Assembly: GCA_002344135.1 (NCBI GenBank)
Contig: DDTO01000001.1
Location: 1 to 64,000 of the forward strand
Direction of reading: 5' to 3'
Source of the DNA: Chthonomonas sp. UBA2362
Lineage (GTDB): Bacteria; Armatimonadota; Fimbriimonadia; Fimbriimonadales; Fimbriimonadaceae
Length of the DNA: 64,000 bases
Both the position numbers and the translations under genes were made by a program. Positions 15,974 to 23,783 of the stretch are shown here, piece after piece. Each line of letters starts with the position of its first letter. The first letter of the stretch is position 1. The notes beneath the pieces were generated by a model that had not been told where the DNA came from, did not search any database, and was given only the letters and a program-made list of their open reading frames with translations.

Positions 15974-16435
15974 TTAGCGCGCGGAAGCGTTGTTCCTGCG
16001 AATCTGGACGTAGAGGTCGGTCCGATTCGCGGTAACGCTGTCGTTTGAAAAGTACTCGCTCCTCCCGTCCATGCGCACTTCCAGCGTGAAGAAGCGGGTT
16101 CGACCGGAGAAGTTGCGGACCCAGACGTAAAACGGGTTGGAGGAAGCCTCGGAGTTCGTCGTGAAGCGGATGATGTCGGTCCGGCTCCCTGCCTGAGTGT
16201 CGCACCAGACGTTGGGACTGTCGATGCTGCATCGATCGAAGTCGTCGGGGCCGCCTCGCCGAGGACTCACGATGACCTCGAGGTCGCCGAGATCGTCGGA
16301 CGTAAGGATGACCTGAACGTTGGAGTTGTGCCCGAATGACGACTCGCCACCGCCTCCGCAGCCAGCGGCGAAGACGACCGGTAGCGAAGCGACGAACAGG
16401 GTGGCTAACAAGGCGGTGTTTGTTTTCATGTTCAC
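15974..16435 (-). CDS. Small predicted lipoprotein, unknown function
   Basis: 153 residues. Signal sequence MNMKTNTALLATLFVASLPVVFAAGC ends in a lipobox (FAAGC), followed by a Gly-rich linker and a beta-rich domain. Two Cys (DDFDRCSID and NVWCDTQ) could form a disulfide. Not recognised. A TAGAAT sequence lies 18 bases upstream of the first ATG. Start could also be the Met at residue 3. Confidence 0.7.
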   Translation of the reverse strand: MNMKTNTALLATLFVASLPVVFAAGCGGGGESSFGHNSNVQVILTSDDLGDLEVIVSPRRGGPDDFDRCSIDSPNVWCDTQAGSRTDIIRFTTNSEASSNPFYVWVRNFSGRTRFFTLEVRMDGRSEYFSNDSVTANRTDLYVQIRRNNASAR

Positions 16436-16456
16436 GGTTGGGCTAGATTCTACTCT

Positions 16457-16879
16457 CTAGTAGCCGGCGAATCCGACGACGTCTTTCGGTGCGTCCTTGT
16501 GCTTTCGCAGCCAATCCTCGACAGGCCAGTCGGTGGCCCCGAGCGACCATTCGAGCACCTTCCACTTGGAGCCGCTCTTCTTGAGCAGGACCAGAACCTG
16601 GTCGTCGAAGGCTCCGTTCTGGATGTCCTCCCAATAGATCGTCTTTCGGTAGTCGACGGGCTTGCCGCTCGGCTGAATCGGCTGAGCGTTCATGAAGGCA
16701 TACCGCTTGGAGACGCGGAGCACGTTCACCTTGAAGACGACCTTCTGCTTGACCTTCTTCTCGACGAGCGGCCTGACCGCGTTCATGATCGCCTTCCGCT
16801 CCGGCGAATCCGGCTTGGGGATCACGACCTGGGCTCCGGCAACGGTAACGAGCGCAATGCAACCCAGAATCCACCTCAT
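16457..16879 (-). CDS. Small exported protein, unknown function
   Basis: 140 residues with a short signal peptide (MRWILGCIALVTVAGAQ). The mature part resembles proteins in which the segment after the signal peptide (SPERKAIMNAVRPLVEKKVKQKVVFKVNVLRV) is followed by a compact alpha/beta fold with YAFMNAQPIQPSGKPVDY and VLVLLKKSGSKWKVLEWSLGATDWPVEDW. The pattern suggests an NTF2-like or similar small fold, but this is only an impression. It is divergent from the flagellin gene. Confidence 0.7.
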   Translation of the reverse strand: MRWILGCIALVTVAGAQVVIPKPDSPERKAIMNAVRPLVEKKVKQKVVFKVNVLRVSKRYAFMNAQPIQPSGKPVDYRKTIYWEDIQNGAFDDQVLVLLKKSGSKWKVLEWSLGATDWPVEDWLRKHKDAPKDVVGFAGY

Positions 16880-16907
16880 CGCCGGACTTTACCGTAAGTT
16901 CGAAACC

Positions 16908-16934
16908 TAAAGATATTGCACAGATCGCCAAGAA
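16908..16934 (+). promoter_or_regulatory. Sigma-28 (FliA/SigD)-type flagellar promoter
   Basis: TAAA (16908-16911), exactly 15 bases, then GCCAAGAA (16927-16934). The enterobacterial consensus is TAAA-N15-GCCGATAA, so all four bases of the first box and six of eight in the second match, with correct spacing. It lies 62 bases before the flagellin ATG. Confidence 0.7.
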
Positions 16935-16995
16935 TCACCCACGTAAGGATGCGATTTTCGATTGGCCCGACCTGGGCCAAGGCAGGTACTCGACC

Positions 16996-18447
16996 ATGGG
17001 CATGAGGATCAACACGAACGTACAGGCGATGAACGCCTTGAGGACTCTCGGATTCACCGAGAAGGACATGGGCATCTCGATCGCCCGGCTCAGCAGCGGT
17101 CTCCGGATCAATTCGGCGGCGGACGATCCCGCCGGCCTCATCATTTCCGAGGGTATGCGGGCACAGTTGAAGGGCCTCGATCAGGCCATCAAGAACTCGC
17201 AAGATGCCATTAACATGGTGAAGACGGCAGAAGGCGCGCTGGACGAGGTCCAGCGTCTGCTCCGGGACATCCGCGGATTGGCCGTCCACTCGGCCAACAG
17301 CGCGGTGGTGGACTCTTCGACCTTGCAAGCCAATCAGACGCAGATTCGATCGACGCTCCAGTCGATCGACCGCATCGCAGCCCAGACGCAGTTCGGAAAT
17401 CGCAAACTGCTCGACGGAAGTTCGGGCACGTATGCCACGCCGACGAGCCCGTCGAACATTGCCGGCATCTACTTCGGTGGAAGCTTCAATAACAACTCGA
17501 TCACCACGAATTCAGCGATCACCCTTACGATGACCCAGGCCGCCGCGCGCGGCACCGTCTCCGGCACTCGCACATTCGCGACGGCGGCTTCGACCGTACC
17601 CGCTGGGCAGTTCACGATAAACGGAAGGACGTTTACAACTCAACCCACCGACACGCTCCAGAGCGTGCTCGACCAGATCAATGCCGTGTCGAATGTTACT
17701 GGCGTGGCGGCTTCCTTCGTGGATGGTGGCCCCGTCGTCCTCACCACGATCGAATACGGCTCGGACAGAGCGGTGAACTTCGCCGACTCGAACGGCGTTT
17801 TGCTCACGGCGGCCGGCGCCCCTCCACCCGGGGTCGGAGCCGATGCGATCGCCGACGTCACCATCGACATCAACGGCACCGCCGCCGGGGGTCTGGTCAC
17901 CGTCTCCTTCGCCGGCGGCAGAGGTCTGACGCTTCGCGACAACAACGGCAACCTGATCAATTTGACGGCGGCGGGCAACGCCCTCGGTATCGGGGTTTCC
18001 ACGTCGATCGGCAACCTCACCGCGGGAAGCGCCCAGTTCCAGATCGGAGCCTTCGATAATCAGGCGGTCTCCTATGCGATGCCGATCGTCTTCGCCTCTT
18101 CGCTCGGAATCACGGCGGTCTCCGGCAAAACATTGGCGGACGTCGACGTGACGACCCAGCAGGGGGCACAAGAAGCGATCCGGATCCTCGACGATGCCGT
18201 CAATCAGGTCGCCCGGCTTCGCGGGCAGTTGGGGTCGTTCTCGAAAGACTTCCTCGACTCCACCGTCCGGTCCCTCAACATCGCGACCGAAAACCTTTCC
18301 GCGTCCGAGAGCCAGATTCGCGACGCCGACATGGCGACGGAAATGACGGCCTACATGCGGCTGCAGGTCCTCCAGCAGAGCGGATTGGCGATGCTGGCTC
18401 AGGCAAACCAGTCGCCGCAGCAGGTGCTCCAACTCCTCCGCAGCTAG
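16996..18447 (+). CDS. fliC: Flagellin
   Basis: 483 residues. The conserved N-terminal D0/D1 helices (RINTNVQAMNALRTLGFTEKDM...ISIARLSSGLRINSAADDPAGLIISEGM) and the C-terminal D0 (SASESQIRDADMATEMTAYMRLQVLQQSGLAMLAQANQ...QVLQLLRS) flank a variable beta-rich centre. The centre holds FTINGRTFTTQPTDTLQSVLDQIN, a flagellin hook-IN-like motif. It is the subunit of the flagellar filament, exported by the flagellar type III system. It stands alone with its own sigma-28-type promoter; no other flagellar gene is in the window. The end overlaps the next minus-strand gene by 4 bases. Confidence 0.95.
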   Translation: MGMRINTNVQAMNALRTLGFTEKDMGISIARLSSGLRINSAADDPAGLIISEGMRAQLKGLDQAIKNSQDAINMVKTAEGALDEVQRLLRDIRGLAVHSANSAVVDSSTLQANQTQIRSTLQSIDRIAAQTQFGNRKLLDGSSGTYATPTSPSNIAGIYFGGSFNNNSITTNSAITLTMTQAAARGTVSGTRTFATAASTVPAGQFTINGRTFTTQPTDTLQSVLDQINAVSNVTGVAASFVDGGPVVLTTIEYGSDRAVNFADSNGVLLTAAGAPPPGVGADAIADVTIDINGTAAGGLVTVSFAGGRGLTLRDNNGNLINLTAAGNALGIGVSTSIGNLTAGSAQFQIGAFDNQAVSYAMPIVFASSLGITAVSGKTLADVDVTTQQGAQEAIRILDDAVNQVARLRGQLGSFSKDFLDSTVRSLNIATENLSASESQIRDADMATEMTAYMRLQVLQQSGLAMLAQANQSPQQVLQLLRS

Positions 18448-20732
18448 GGCCGTGGAGGAGGAGGATCGGCGGATTGGCCGGGGACGAAGGCGCGGACTCT
18501 ACTAGCCTGAGCTTCGGCTTCGCGACGGAAGTCGCGCGGCAAGTCCTCGTAAGCGACGGCCTGGCTGTTCGGATCGACTCGCGCGTCCACGAGATTCCGA
18601 TTTAGCGTGACACTGCGCGTGAAGTCGAATCGGAATCGATAGGTGGTCTGCCGAGCGAGCCGGAACCGGTCGAAGCGACCGGAATCGGGAAAGAGCGCGG
18701 CGAACTGCGGGTTCGACGCCATCGCACGCTGTCGTCCCAGGGCTTCGGCAGTGAGGTACTGGCCGCCGCTTCCGTTAGCGTCTGTAGCAAGGACCGCGGT
18801 TTCACTCTCGATTCGGAGGTTGAGGAAGCCGCTCGTGGGGACACCGGTCGGCAGGGCCTCGGTTCGCTCACTCTGCAAATTGGTCCGGGCAACTCGTTGC
18901 TGAGGGCCTTGGTTTTGTCCACGCGGCGCCGGAGGCCCCGTTGGGATATCCACGCGTGGGCCGTCCATAGAGTGATAGACCATCGAGTGAACGAGGTCGC
19001 GCTGGCGTTGTGACAGCCCGGCGAGGGGCAGAGGCCGCCCGGCGCCCAGGCTCGTCTTTTGGGACGATCCGAGAAGACCGTAAAACTGCAGCATCTGGCG
19101 ATTGCCCTGAAACACGGAGGAGAACTGTCGATCGGCGGTGGCCGGGTCGAGAATCCGCATGTAAAAGAAGTCGATGCCGTTCAGGGGGTTAATGGCCTCG
19201 GCAGTGAGTGCGTAGGTCGCCAGTTCATCCAGCGTGAGACGGCCGTTGGCGGCAAGGGCCTTGAGGAGGGTTCCCAGCGCTGGGCGATCGACCTGCTGTT
19301 CCCGCGCAGTATGCCGCTCCGCGGGTCGGATCACGATCCAACCGTCGGTCTCCGTGATGTCGAGTTTCCAACTTTCGCGGCCCTTGGCAAAGGCTTCCGT
19401 GGGCCGAATATCGCCTTGCGCGACTCGCCGCGCCGTCGGCAATAGGCAGGAATCGGGGAACGCGGCGACGAGGTTCCGTTCCTTCATTTTCGCGAGTCCG
19501 AGGTAGATGTCGCTGGGAACCGTCGAGAGAGGCTCGAACTTATCGGGGTTGAGTATTCGCTCTCGCCAGTCGGCGGTCAGTTCGGTCGGCTTGTTCGCTG
19601 CTGGCGCGCCTAAGGGAGCGCCGAAAACTTCGATGCCGGTCGAGCCTCCATCGGCGAGAGCGACGAAGCTGGCTGTCGCGGCGACGAGCCCGCCCGATGC
19701 CCCGCCCACGAGCTTGGAGAACTGCTTGGACAGATCCGAGATCGGGATCGGCTTCTCGGCGTCCGCCTTTGCCGTGGACTCCGTCGGAGGATCTGGCGTG
19801 AGGACGAGGAACCCACTGGTCATCGCATCGCCGGTCTGTGCGTCGTAGACGGTGATTTGGCACTGGAGCCCATCCATCATCTCGTTGCGAGTGACGACAA
19901 GCAAGGTCTTCCCGGGACGACCCGTCTGCAAGCGTTCCCGGCTGGGTCCGCCCTGCATAAGCATCGCCACATCGCCGGTCGAGACTCCCAGAGGACCGGT
20001 GCCGGCCAGTTTTTCCACGGTTCGCTGTTCATCGAGGTATTTGTCGATGATTCGGGAGGCGCCGCCCGGCATCGGCTCTTGCATCGCGGTCGGGCGTGTT
20101 GAAAAAACGGTTCGGGTGCCCGGGCCGAGTTCGGCAAGACTTTGAATCGGCATCTCCGAGAGAATGCGGACGATGGCCCGTCCGCCCGGCTGCGACTGCC
20201 CCATCTGCCGAAGTCCGCGAACCGTCTGTGTCATCCCGCCACCGCCGCCCGCCCTAGCCCCTCGCATGAGGGATTCCATCTGCCGGCGGGACTCCTCGAC
20301 GACCTTCTGAGCTTCCGTTTCGGTCAACGTCGGCGTTTGCTCGACGTCTTCGCTCAGTTTTTTGATGGAGGCGCCGAGAACCTTGGCGCGGGCAGCAATC
20401 TCTTCGCGCTTGGCCTTAAGCTCAGCGGTTGCCGTTCGCGTGAGCAGGAAGCCACCTTCGCTGTCCTTCCATTCCGCGTCGAGGGACTCTGCGATCTTGT
20501 CCATTGCCTCACGGAGCGTGACGGCTTCGAATCGGACGCACAGGATGTCGCCCTTCGCTTGCGTGCCGGTCCGAAGCAACACTCCGCCCGCGGTCGTCAG
20601 GTCAGCGAGAACCTTGGCGATCGGCGCGGCGGGACTGGAATAGGTGATCCTTCTGTTAAGGTCTTGGGCAAATCCCAAAACCGAACTGCAAGCTCCGGCG
20701 GCGAGTATGATGAGGCGAAAAGTCAGTCGCAT
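18444..20732 (-). CDS. Large secreted protein with STN/secretin-N0-like N terminus
   Basis: 762 residues with a signal peptide (cleavage after VLGFAQ). Residues about 25-105 (RITYSSPAAPIAKVLADLTTAGGV...VTLREAMDKIAESLDAEWKDSEGGFLLTR) have the beta-alpha-beta layout of STN or secretin N0 domains. A Glu/Lys-rich segment (about 110-165, ELKAKREEIAARAKVLGASIKKL) could be a coiled coil. The rest is unrecognised. It has no secretin pore or TonB barrel signature, so it is not a complete receptor. The ribosome site is ggaagg. Confidence 0.7.
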   Translation of the reverse strand: MRLTFRLIILAAGACSSVLGFAQDLNRRITYSSPAAPIAKVLADLTTAGGVLLRTGTQAKGDILCVRFEAVTLREAMDKIAESLDAEWKDSEGGFLLTRTATAELKAKREEIAARAKVLGASIKKLSEDVEQTPTLTETEAQKVVEESRRQMESLMRGARAGGGGGMTQTVRGLRQMGQSQPGGRAIVRILSEMPIQSLAELGPGTRTVFSTRPTAMQEPMPGGASRIIDKYLDEQRTVEKLAGTGPLGVSTGDVAMLMQGGPSRERLQTGRPGKTLLVVTRNEMMDGLQCQITVYDAQTGDAMTSGFLVLTPDPPTESTAKADAEKPIPISDLSKQFSKLVGGASGGLVAATASFVALADGGSTGIEVFGAPLGAPAANKPTELTADWRERILNPDKFEPLSTVPSDIYLGLAKMKERNLVAAFPDSCLLPTARRVAQGDIRPTEAFAKGRESWKLDITETDGWIVIRPAERHTAREQQVDRPALGTLLKALAANGRLTLDELATYALTAEAINPLNGIDFFYMRILDPATADRQFSSVFQGNRQMLQFYGLLGSSQKTSLGAGRPLPLAGLSQRQRDLVHSMVYHSMDGPRVDIPTGPPAPRGQNQGPQQRVARTNLQSERTEALPTGVPTSGFLNLRIESETAVLATDANGSGGQYLTAEALGRQRAMASNPQFAALFPDSGRFDRFRLARQTTYRFRFDFTRSVTLNRNLVDARVDPNSQAVAYEDLPRDFRREAEAQASRVRAFVPGQSADPPPPRP

Positions 20733-20839
20733 AATTTAGGGCCTTCCGTCTGTTTCTACGCTAAGCGCTACGTTAGGATAGACGTTTCGGGTTCCTGACA
20801 GGCTCACTGACCAACGATTGCATCGGGAGGCACGAGTTC

Positions 20840-22255
20840 ATGATTTCGTCGAGGTTCGTCATCGCATTTTTCATCGCCGGATGCTGCTGCGGCGCATCGG
20901 CCCAGGCCGACCAGGCCACCGTCCAACGGATCGTCCAGCACGGCAAGAACGAGAACCAGGTGATGCGGCACCTTTGGCACTTGAGCAAGAACATCGGTCC
21001 GCGCCTTACCGGCTCGCCGAAACTCCTGCAGGCGTGCGACTGGACGATGCTCCGTTTCAAGGAGTTCGGGCTGAAGAACGTGCATCTCGATTACTGGGGC
21101 GAGGTTCCCGTCGGCTTCGAGCGCGGCGAGCGCCAGACAGGCCGTATGGTCGCCCCGTACGAGTGGGATTTCGAGTTTACGACTCCGGCTTGGTCACCGG
21201 GCACCGGCGTTAAGCGGCGCGGCGTGGCGATCCTCGAGCCGACGACGATGGCCGAATACGAGAAGGTCAAGGGCAAGCTAAGGTGGGCCTGGCTCATCAG
21301 CCAGGGTGGCACACGTCAACCCGGTTCCGAGCGAGCCCAAGTCGATGCACTCATCGCTAAAGCCGGCATCGCCGGAAGAGTCAGCGCCTCCCGCAGCGAT
21401 CTCGTCGTCACCGGCGGTCGCTACTCGGGACTCGACTACAACAACCTCCCCAAGGACGTGCGTATCACGATCCGAAAGAAGGACATGGACCGGATCATGT
21501 ACAGCCTGCAGAAGGGCAAGGAAGTCAAGCTCGAGTTCGATATCCAGCAGCGCTTCCTCAAGGGTCCCAAGCCGGTCTATAACGTCGTTGCGGAAATCCC
21601 AGGCACGGAGAGGCCGGACGAAGTCGTGATCGTCAGCGGCCATCTCGATAGCTGGGATGGTCCGGGCTCGGAGGGCACCTGCGACAACGGAACCGGAACG
21701 ATGGTGGCCCTCGAGGCGGCTCGCATCCTCATGGCGACCGGCGCGAAGCCTAAACGCACGATACGCTTCATCCTGTGGACAGGCGAAGAGCAGGGCCTGC
21801 TGGGCTCCCGCGCCTACGTCCAAAACCACCGGGACCAGCTCGACAAAATTTCGGCCGTACTCGTCGACGACGGCGGCACCAACTATCAGGGGGGGGTGAC
21901 CTGTACCGCCGCAATGGAGCCCCTGATTCGGATGGCCCTCCAGCCCGCCATGGACGCCTTCCCCGAGTTTCCCATGCGAATCCAGATCGTCGAGCGGATC
22001 CCCAGAGGCGGCGGAAGTGACCATGCTCCGTTTAACGGTGTGGGTGTGCCTGGATTCTTCTGGTTCGAAACTGGTCGCGCGAACTACAACTACGTGCATC
22101 ACACTCAGCACGACAAGTTCGAGGAGGCGATCCCCGAATATCTGGTGCAGTCTTCGGTGAATACGGCGGCCGCGGCATACATCCTCGCTTGCGCAGAGAC
22201 GATGCTGCCTCGCGAGCAGCCAGCCGCGGCACCTGCGAGCGGCTCCGGCCGATAG
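20840..22255 (+). CDS. M28-family zinc metallopeptidase, exported
   Basis: 471 residues with a signal peptide (MISSRFVIAFFIAGCCCGASA). The N-terminal region is followed by a PA-like insert and the zinc peptidase domain: VSGHLDSWDGPGSEG with the first His/Asp, CDNGTGTMVALEAARI with the bridging Asp, LWTGEEQGLLGSRAY with catalytic Glu-Glu, GGGSDHAPFNGVGVPGF and HHTQHDKFEEA with the last His. The overall plan is that of plasma glutamate carboxypeptidase-like aminopeptidases. Likely releases amino acids from peptides in the periplasm. It is first in a run with PII and a transposase-like gene, 4 bases from the next start. Ribosome site cgggagg. Confidence 0.9.
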   Translation: MISSRFVIAFFIAGCCCGASAQADQATVQRIVQHGKNENQVMRHLWHLSKNIGPRLTGSPKLLQACDWTMLRFKEFGLKNVHLDYWGEVPVGFERGERQTGRMVAPYEWDFEFTTPAWSPGTGVKRRGVAILEPTTMAEYEKVKGKLRWAWLISQGGTRQPGSERAQVDALIAKAGIAGRVSASRSDLVVTGGRYSGLDYNNLPKDVRITIRKKDMDRIMYSLQKGKEVKLEFDIQQRFLKGPKPVYNVVAEIPGTERPDEVVIVSGHLDSWDGPGSEGTCDNGTGTMVALEAARILMATGAKPKRTIRFILWTGEEQGLLGSRAYVQNHRDQLDKISAVLVDDGGTNYQGGVTCTAAMEPLIRMALQPAMDAFPEFPMRIQIVERIPRGGGSDHAPFNGVGVPGFFWFETGRANYNYVHHTQHDKFEEAIPEYLVQSSVNTAAAAYILACAETMLPREQPAAAPASGSGR

Positions 22256-22259
22256 GCGA

Positions 22260-22601
22260 GTGAAGAGGATCGAGGCGTATGTGCGGGTCTCCGCCCTCGA
22301 GGACGTCAAGCACGCCCTCGAAGAGGCGGGAGTACCCGGCATCAGCTGCGAACAGGTTCGCGGCTATGGACGTCAGCAGGGACGAACGGACAAGTACCGC
22401 GGCAGCACCTACGCCCTCAACCTCATCCCGAAAATGAAGATCGAGGTCGTGGTGAAGGACTCCGACCTCGAAGCCGCGCTGGAGGCAATCGTCGGGGCAG
22501 CGAGAACGGGTGAGATCGGAGACGGCAAGATCTTCGTCTCCGAAGTCACAGAGGCAGTCCGGATTCGCACCGGCGAGCGCGGCGAAGCGGCGCTGAGCTG
22601 A
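22260..22601 (+). CDS. glnB: PII nitrogen regulatory protein
   Basis: 113 residues, GTG start. PII signature: the T-loop GRQQGRTDKYRGSTYALNLIPK keeps Tyr at both positions equal to Y46 and Y51 of E. coli GlnB (Y51 is the uridylylation site), then KMKIEVVVKDSDLEAALEAI and the B/C loops TGEIGDGKIFVSEVTEAVRIRTGE. Binds ATP/ADP and 2-oxoglutarate and signals nitrogen status. No ammonium transporter or glutamine synthetase is next to it; instead it is coupled to a peptidase (upstream) and a dead transposase-like gene (1-base overlap). Confidence 0.94.
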   Translation: MKRIEAYVRVSALEDVKHALEEAGVPGISCEQVRGYGRQQGRTDKYRGSTYALNLIPKMKIEVVVKDSDLEAALEAIVGAARTGEIGDGKIFVSEVTEAVRIRTGERGEAALS

Positions 22602-23074
22602 TGCCCTTCAAGAACTTCCACATCTGGCGGGGACGGCTCCCGCATTGGCGAGCTGACGACGTAACGTACTTCGTGACCTTTCGACATCGACGGCCCCTGG
22701 ATGCCGAGGAATGCCGCTTGTTGTTGGGTCACCTTCTGCGCCCGGATACCCGGCGCTACGACGTGCTGATCGCCGCGGTCCTCCCGGACAAGACTGAGCT
22801 GATGTTCACGATGCAATGCGATGCGAACGGCCGCCCTCACGAGCTGGCGATGGTGATCGAAGGTGGAAAGCGCCGAGCGGGCAAGGCGATCGTCAAGCGC
22901 ACCGGTGAGCGATTTCCTCCGTTCTACGAGGAAAGCTACGACCGCATCGTTAGGGACGAGTCCGAGTACGAGGAGCGGTGGAACGAGATCCTCGCTTCGC
23001 CCGAACGAGCAGACCTTGGTGAAGCCGAGGAGTGGCCCGGATTCTGGGCCCGTTTGCCAAACCCTAGCCCTTAA
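22601..23074 (+). CDS. RAYT/IS200-like transposase homologue lacking catalytic residues
   Basis: 157 residues. The frame of REP-associated tyrosine transposases (Y1_Tnp fold) is visible: WRADDVTYFVTFRHRRPL at the start, the strand before the HUH motif (YDVLIAAVLPDKTELMF), and ESYDRIVRDESEYEERWNEILASPERADL near the end. In active members the second reads MPNHVHLL and the last contains YIxxNPxxAGL. Here HVH is replaced by KTE and the catalytic Tyr position has Trp/Asn, so it should not cut DNA. It is intact and coupled to glnB, which suggests a kept, recruited protein. The 3' end overlaps the TPR gene by 11 bases. Confidence 0.7.
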   Translation: MPFKNFHIWRGRLPHWRADDVTYFVTFRHRRPLDAEECRLLLGHLLRPDTRRYDVLIAAVLPDKTELMFTMQCDANGRPHELAMVIEGGKRRAGKAIVKRTGERFPPFYEESYDRIVRDESEYEERWNEILASPERADLGEAEEWPGFWARLPNPSP

Positions 23075-23777
23075 GTATCTCTAACATCCGATCGATCTGG
23101 GCGTGGGCGCGGGCACCCTGGGGCAGCGCATCTCGGACCTGCTTGAGCAGGCTTCTTGCTTCCGCACGTGAGGCCGGATCGGTCATCAATTCCGCCGCCG
23201 AGACCGCCGCGTCGGCAGCAGACTGCGCGCAAGCGTCGCGAAACCGGGGCTCGGGTTCTAGCTCACAGGCCCGAGCCCAGGACATCGCCGACTCTCGAAA
23301 AAGCTGGATCTGCTGGCCTCGCTGGGCCCCGGTGCGCGCAGCGAGGCCGAAGAGGAGCCCGAGATCGGCCGGATACCGCGGATTCGTCGGATCGAGTTCG
23401 ATCGCCTTCTTGAAACTCGCCTCGGCCTCGTCCTCCTTGCCTTCCGCGACCCGCTTCTTGCCCAGTTCCTCGTAGAGGCTTGCAAGGCGGCGCTTCTCTT
23501 CTTCGCGCGTCACGGGATCGACGAGTTTTCCGAGGGCCGACTCACTGCTGGCGATGCGCTCTTCGATGGTATCGGGCGCCTGTGCGGCCAAGCTTTCGAG
23601 GACGTTCGCGTCGTCACGACGGCGCTCGCTCCGCTCGTAGATCGAGTTGATGGCCCAACCTCCCACGATCAGGAGAGCGGCCAGCGAGCCCAAGATCGCG
23701 CTCGCGAGTCCGAGCCGATGAAGAAAATGACGGGTCTCCGGCTTGATCCAACCCTTGCGGCCCGCTTCTTCGCTCAT
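23064..23777 (-). CDS. Membrane-anchored TPR protein
   Basis: 237 residues. One membrane helix (SAILGSLAALLIVGGWAINSIYE, about 28-50) follows a short cytoplasmic N terminus. A coiled-coil/linker comes next, then TPR-like helices (RLASLYEELGKKRVAEGKEDEAEASFKKAIELDPTNPRY). It probably binds a protein partner. It is 6 bases downstream of the Ser/Thr kinase gene and is likely its partner or substrate. Confidence 0.8.
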   Translation of the reverse strand: MSEEAGRKGWIKPETRHFLHRLGLASAILGSLAALLIVGGWAINSIYERSERRRDDANVLESLAAQAPDTIEERIASSESALGKLVDPVTREEEKRRLASLYEELGKKRVAEGKEDEAEASFKKAIELDPTNPRYPADLGLLFGLAARTGAQRGQQIQLFRESAMSWARACELEPEPRFRDACAQSAADAAVSAAELMTDPASRAEARSLLKQVRDALPQGARAHAQIDRMLEILKG

Positions 23778-23783
23778 AGTTTC

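Noticed and set aside
22260..22601. GlnK paired with an ammonium transporter
   Set aside because: No amtB gene lies next to it, so glnB versus glnK cannot be decided; glnB is used as the generic symbol.
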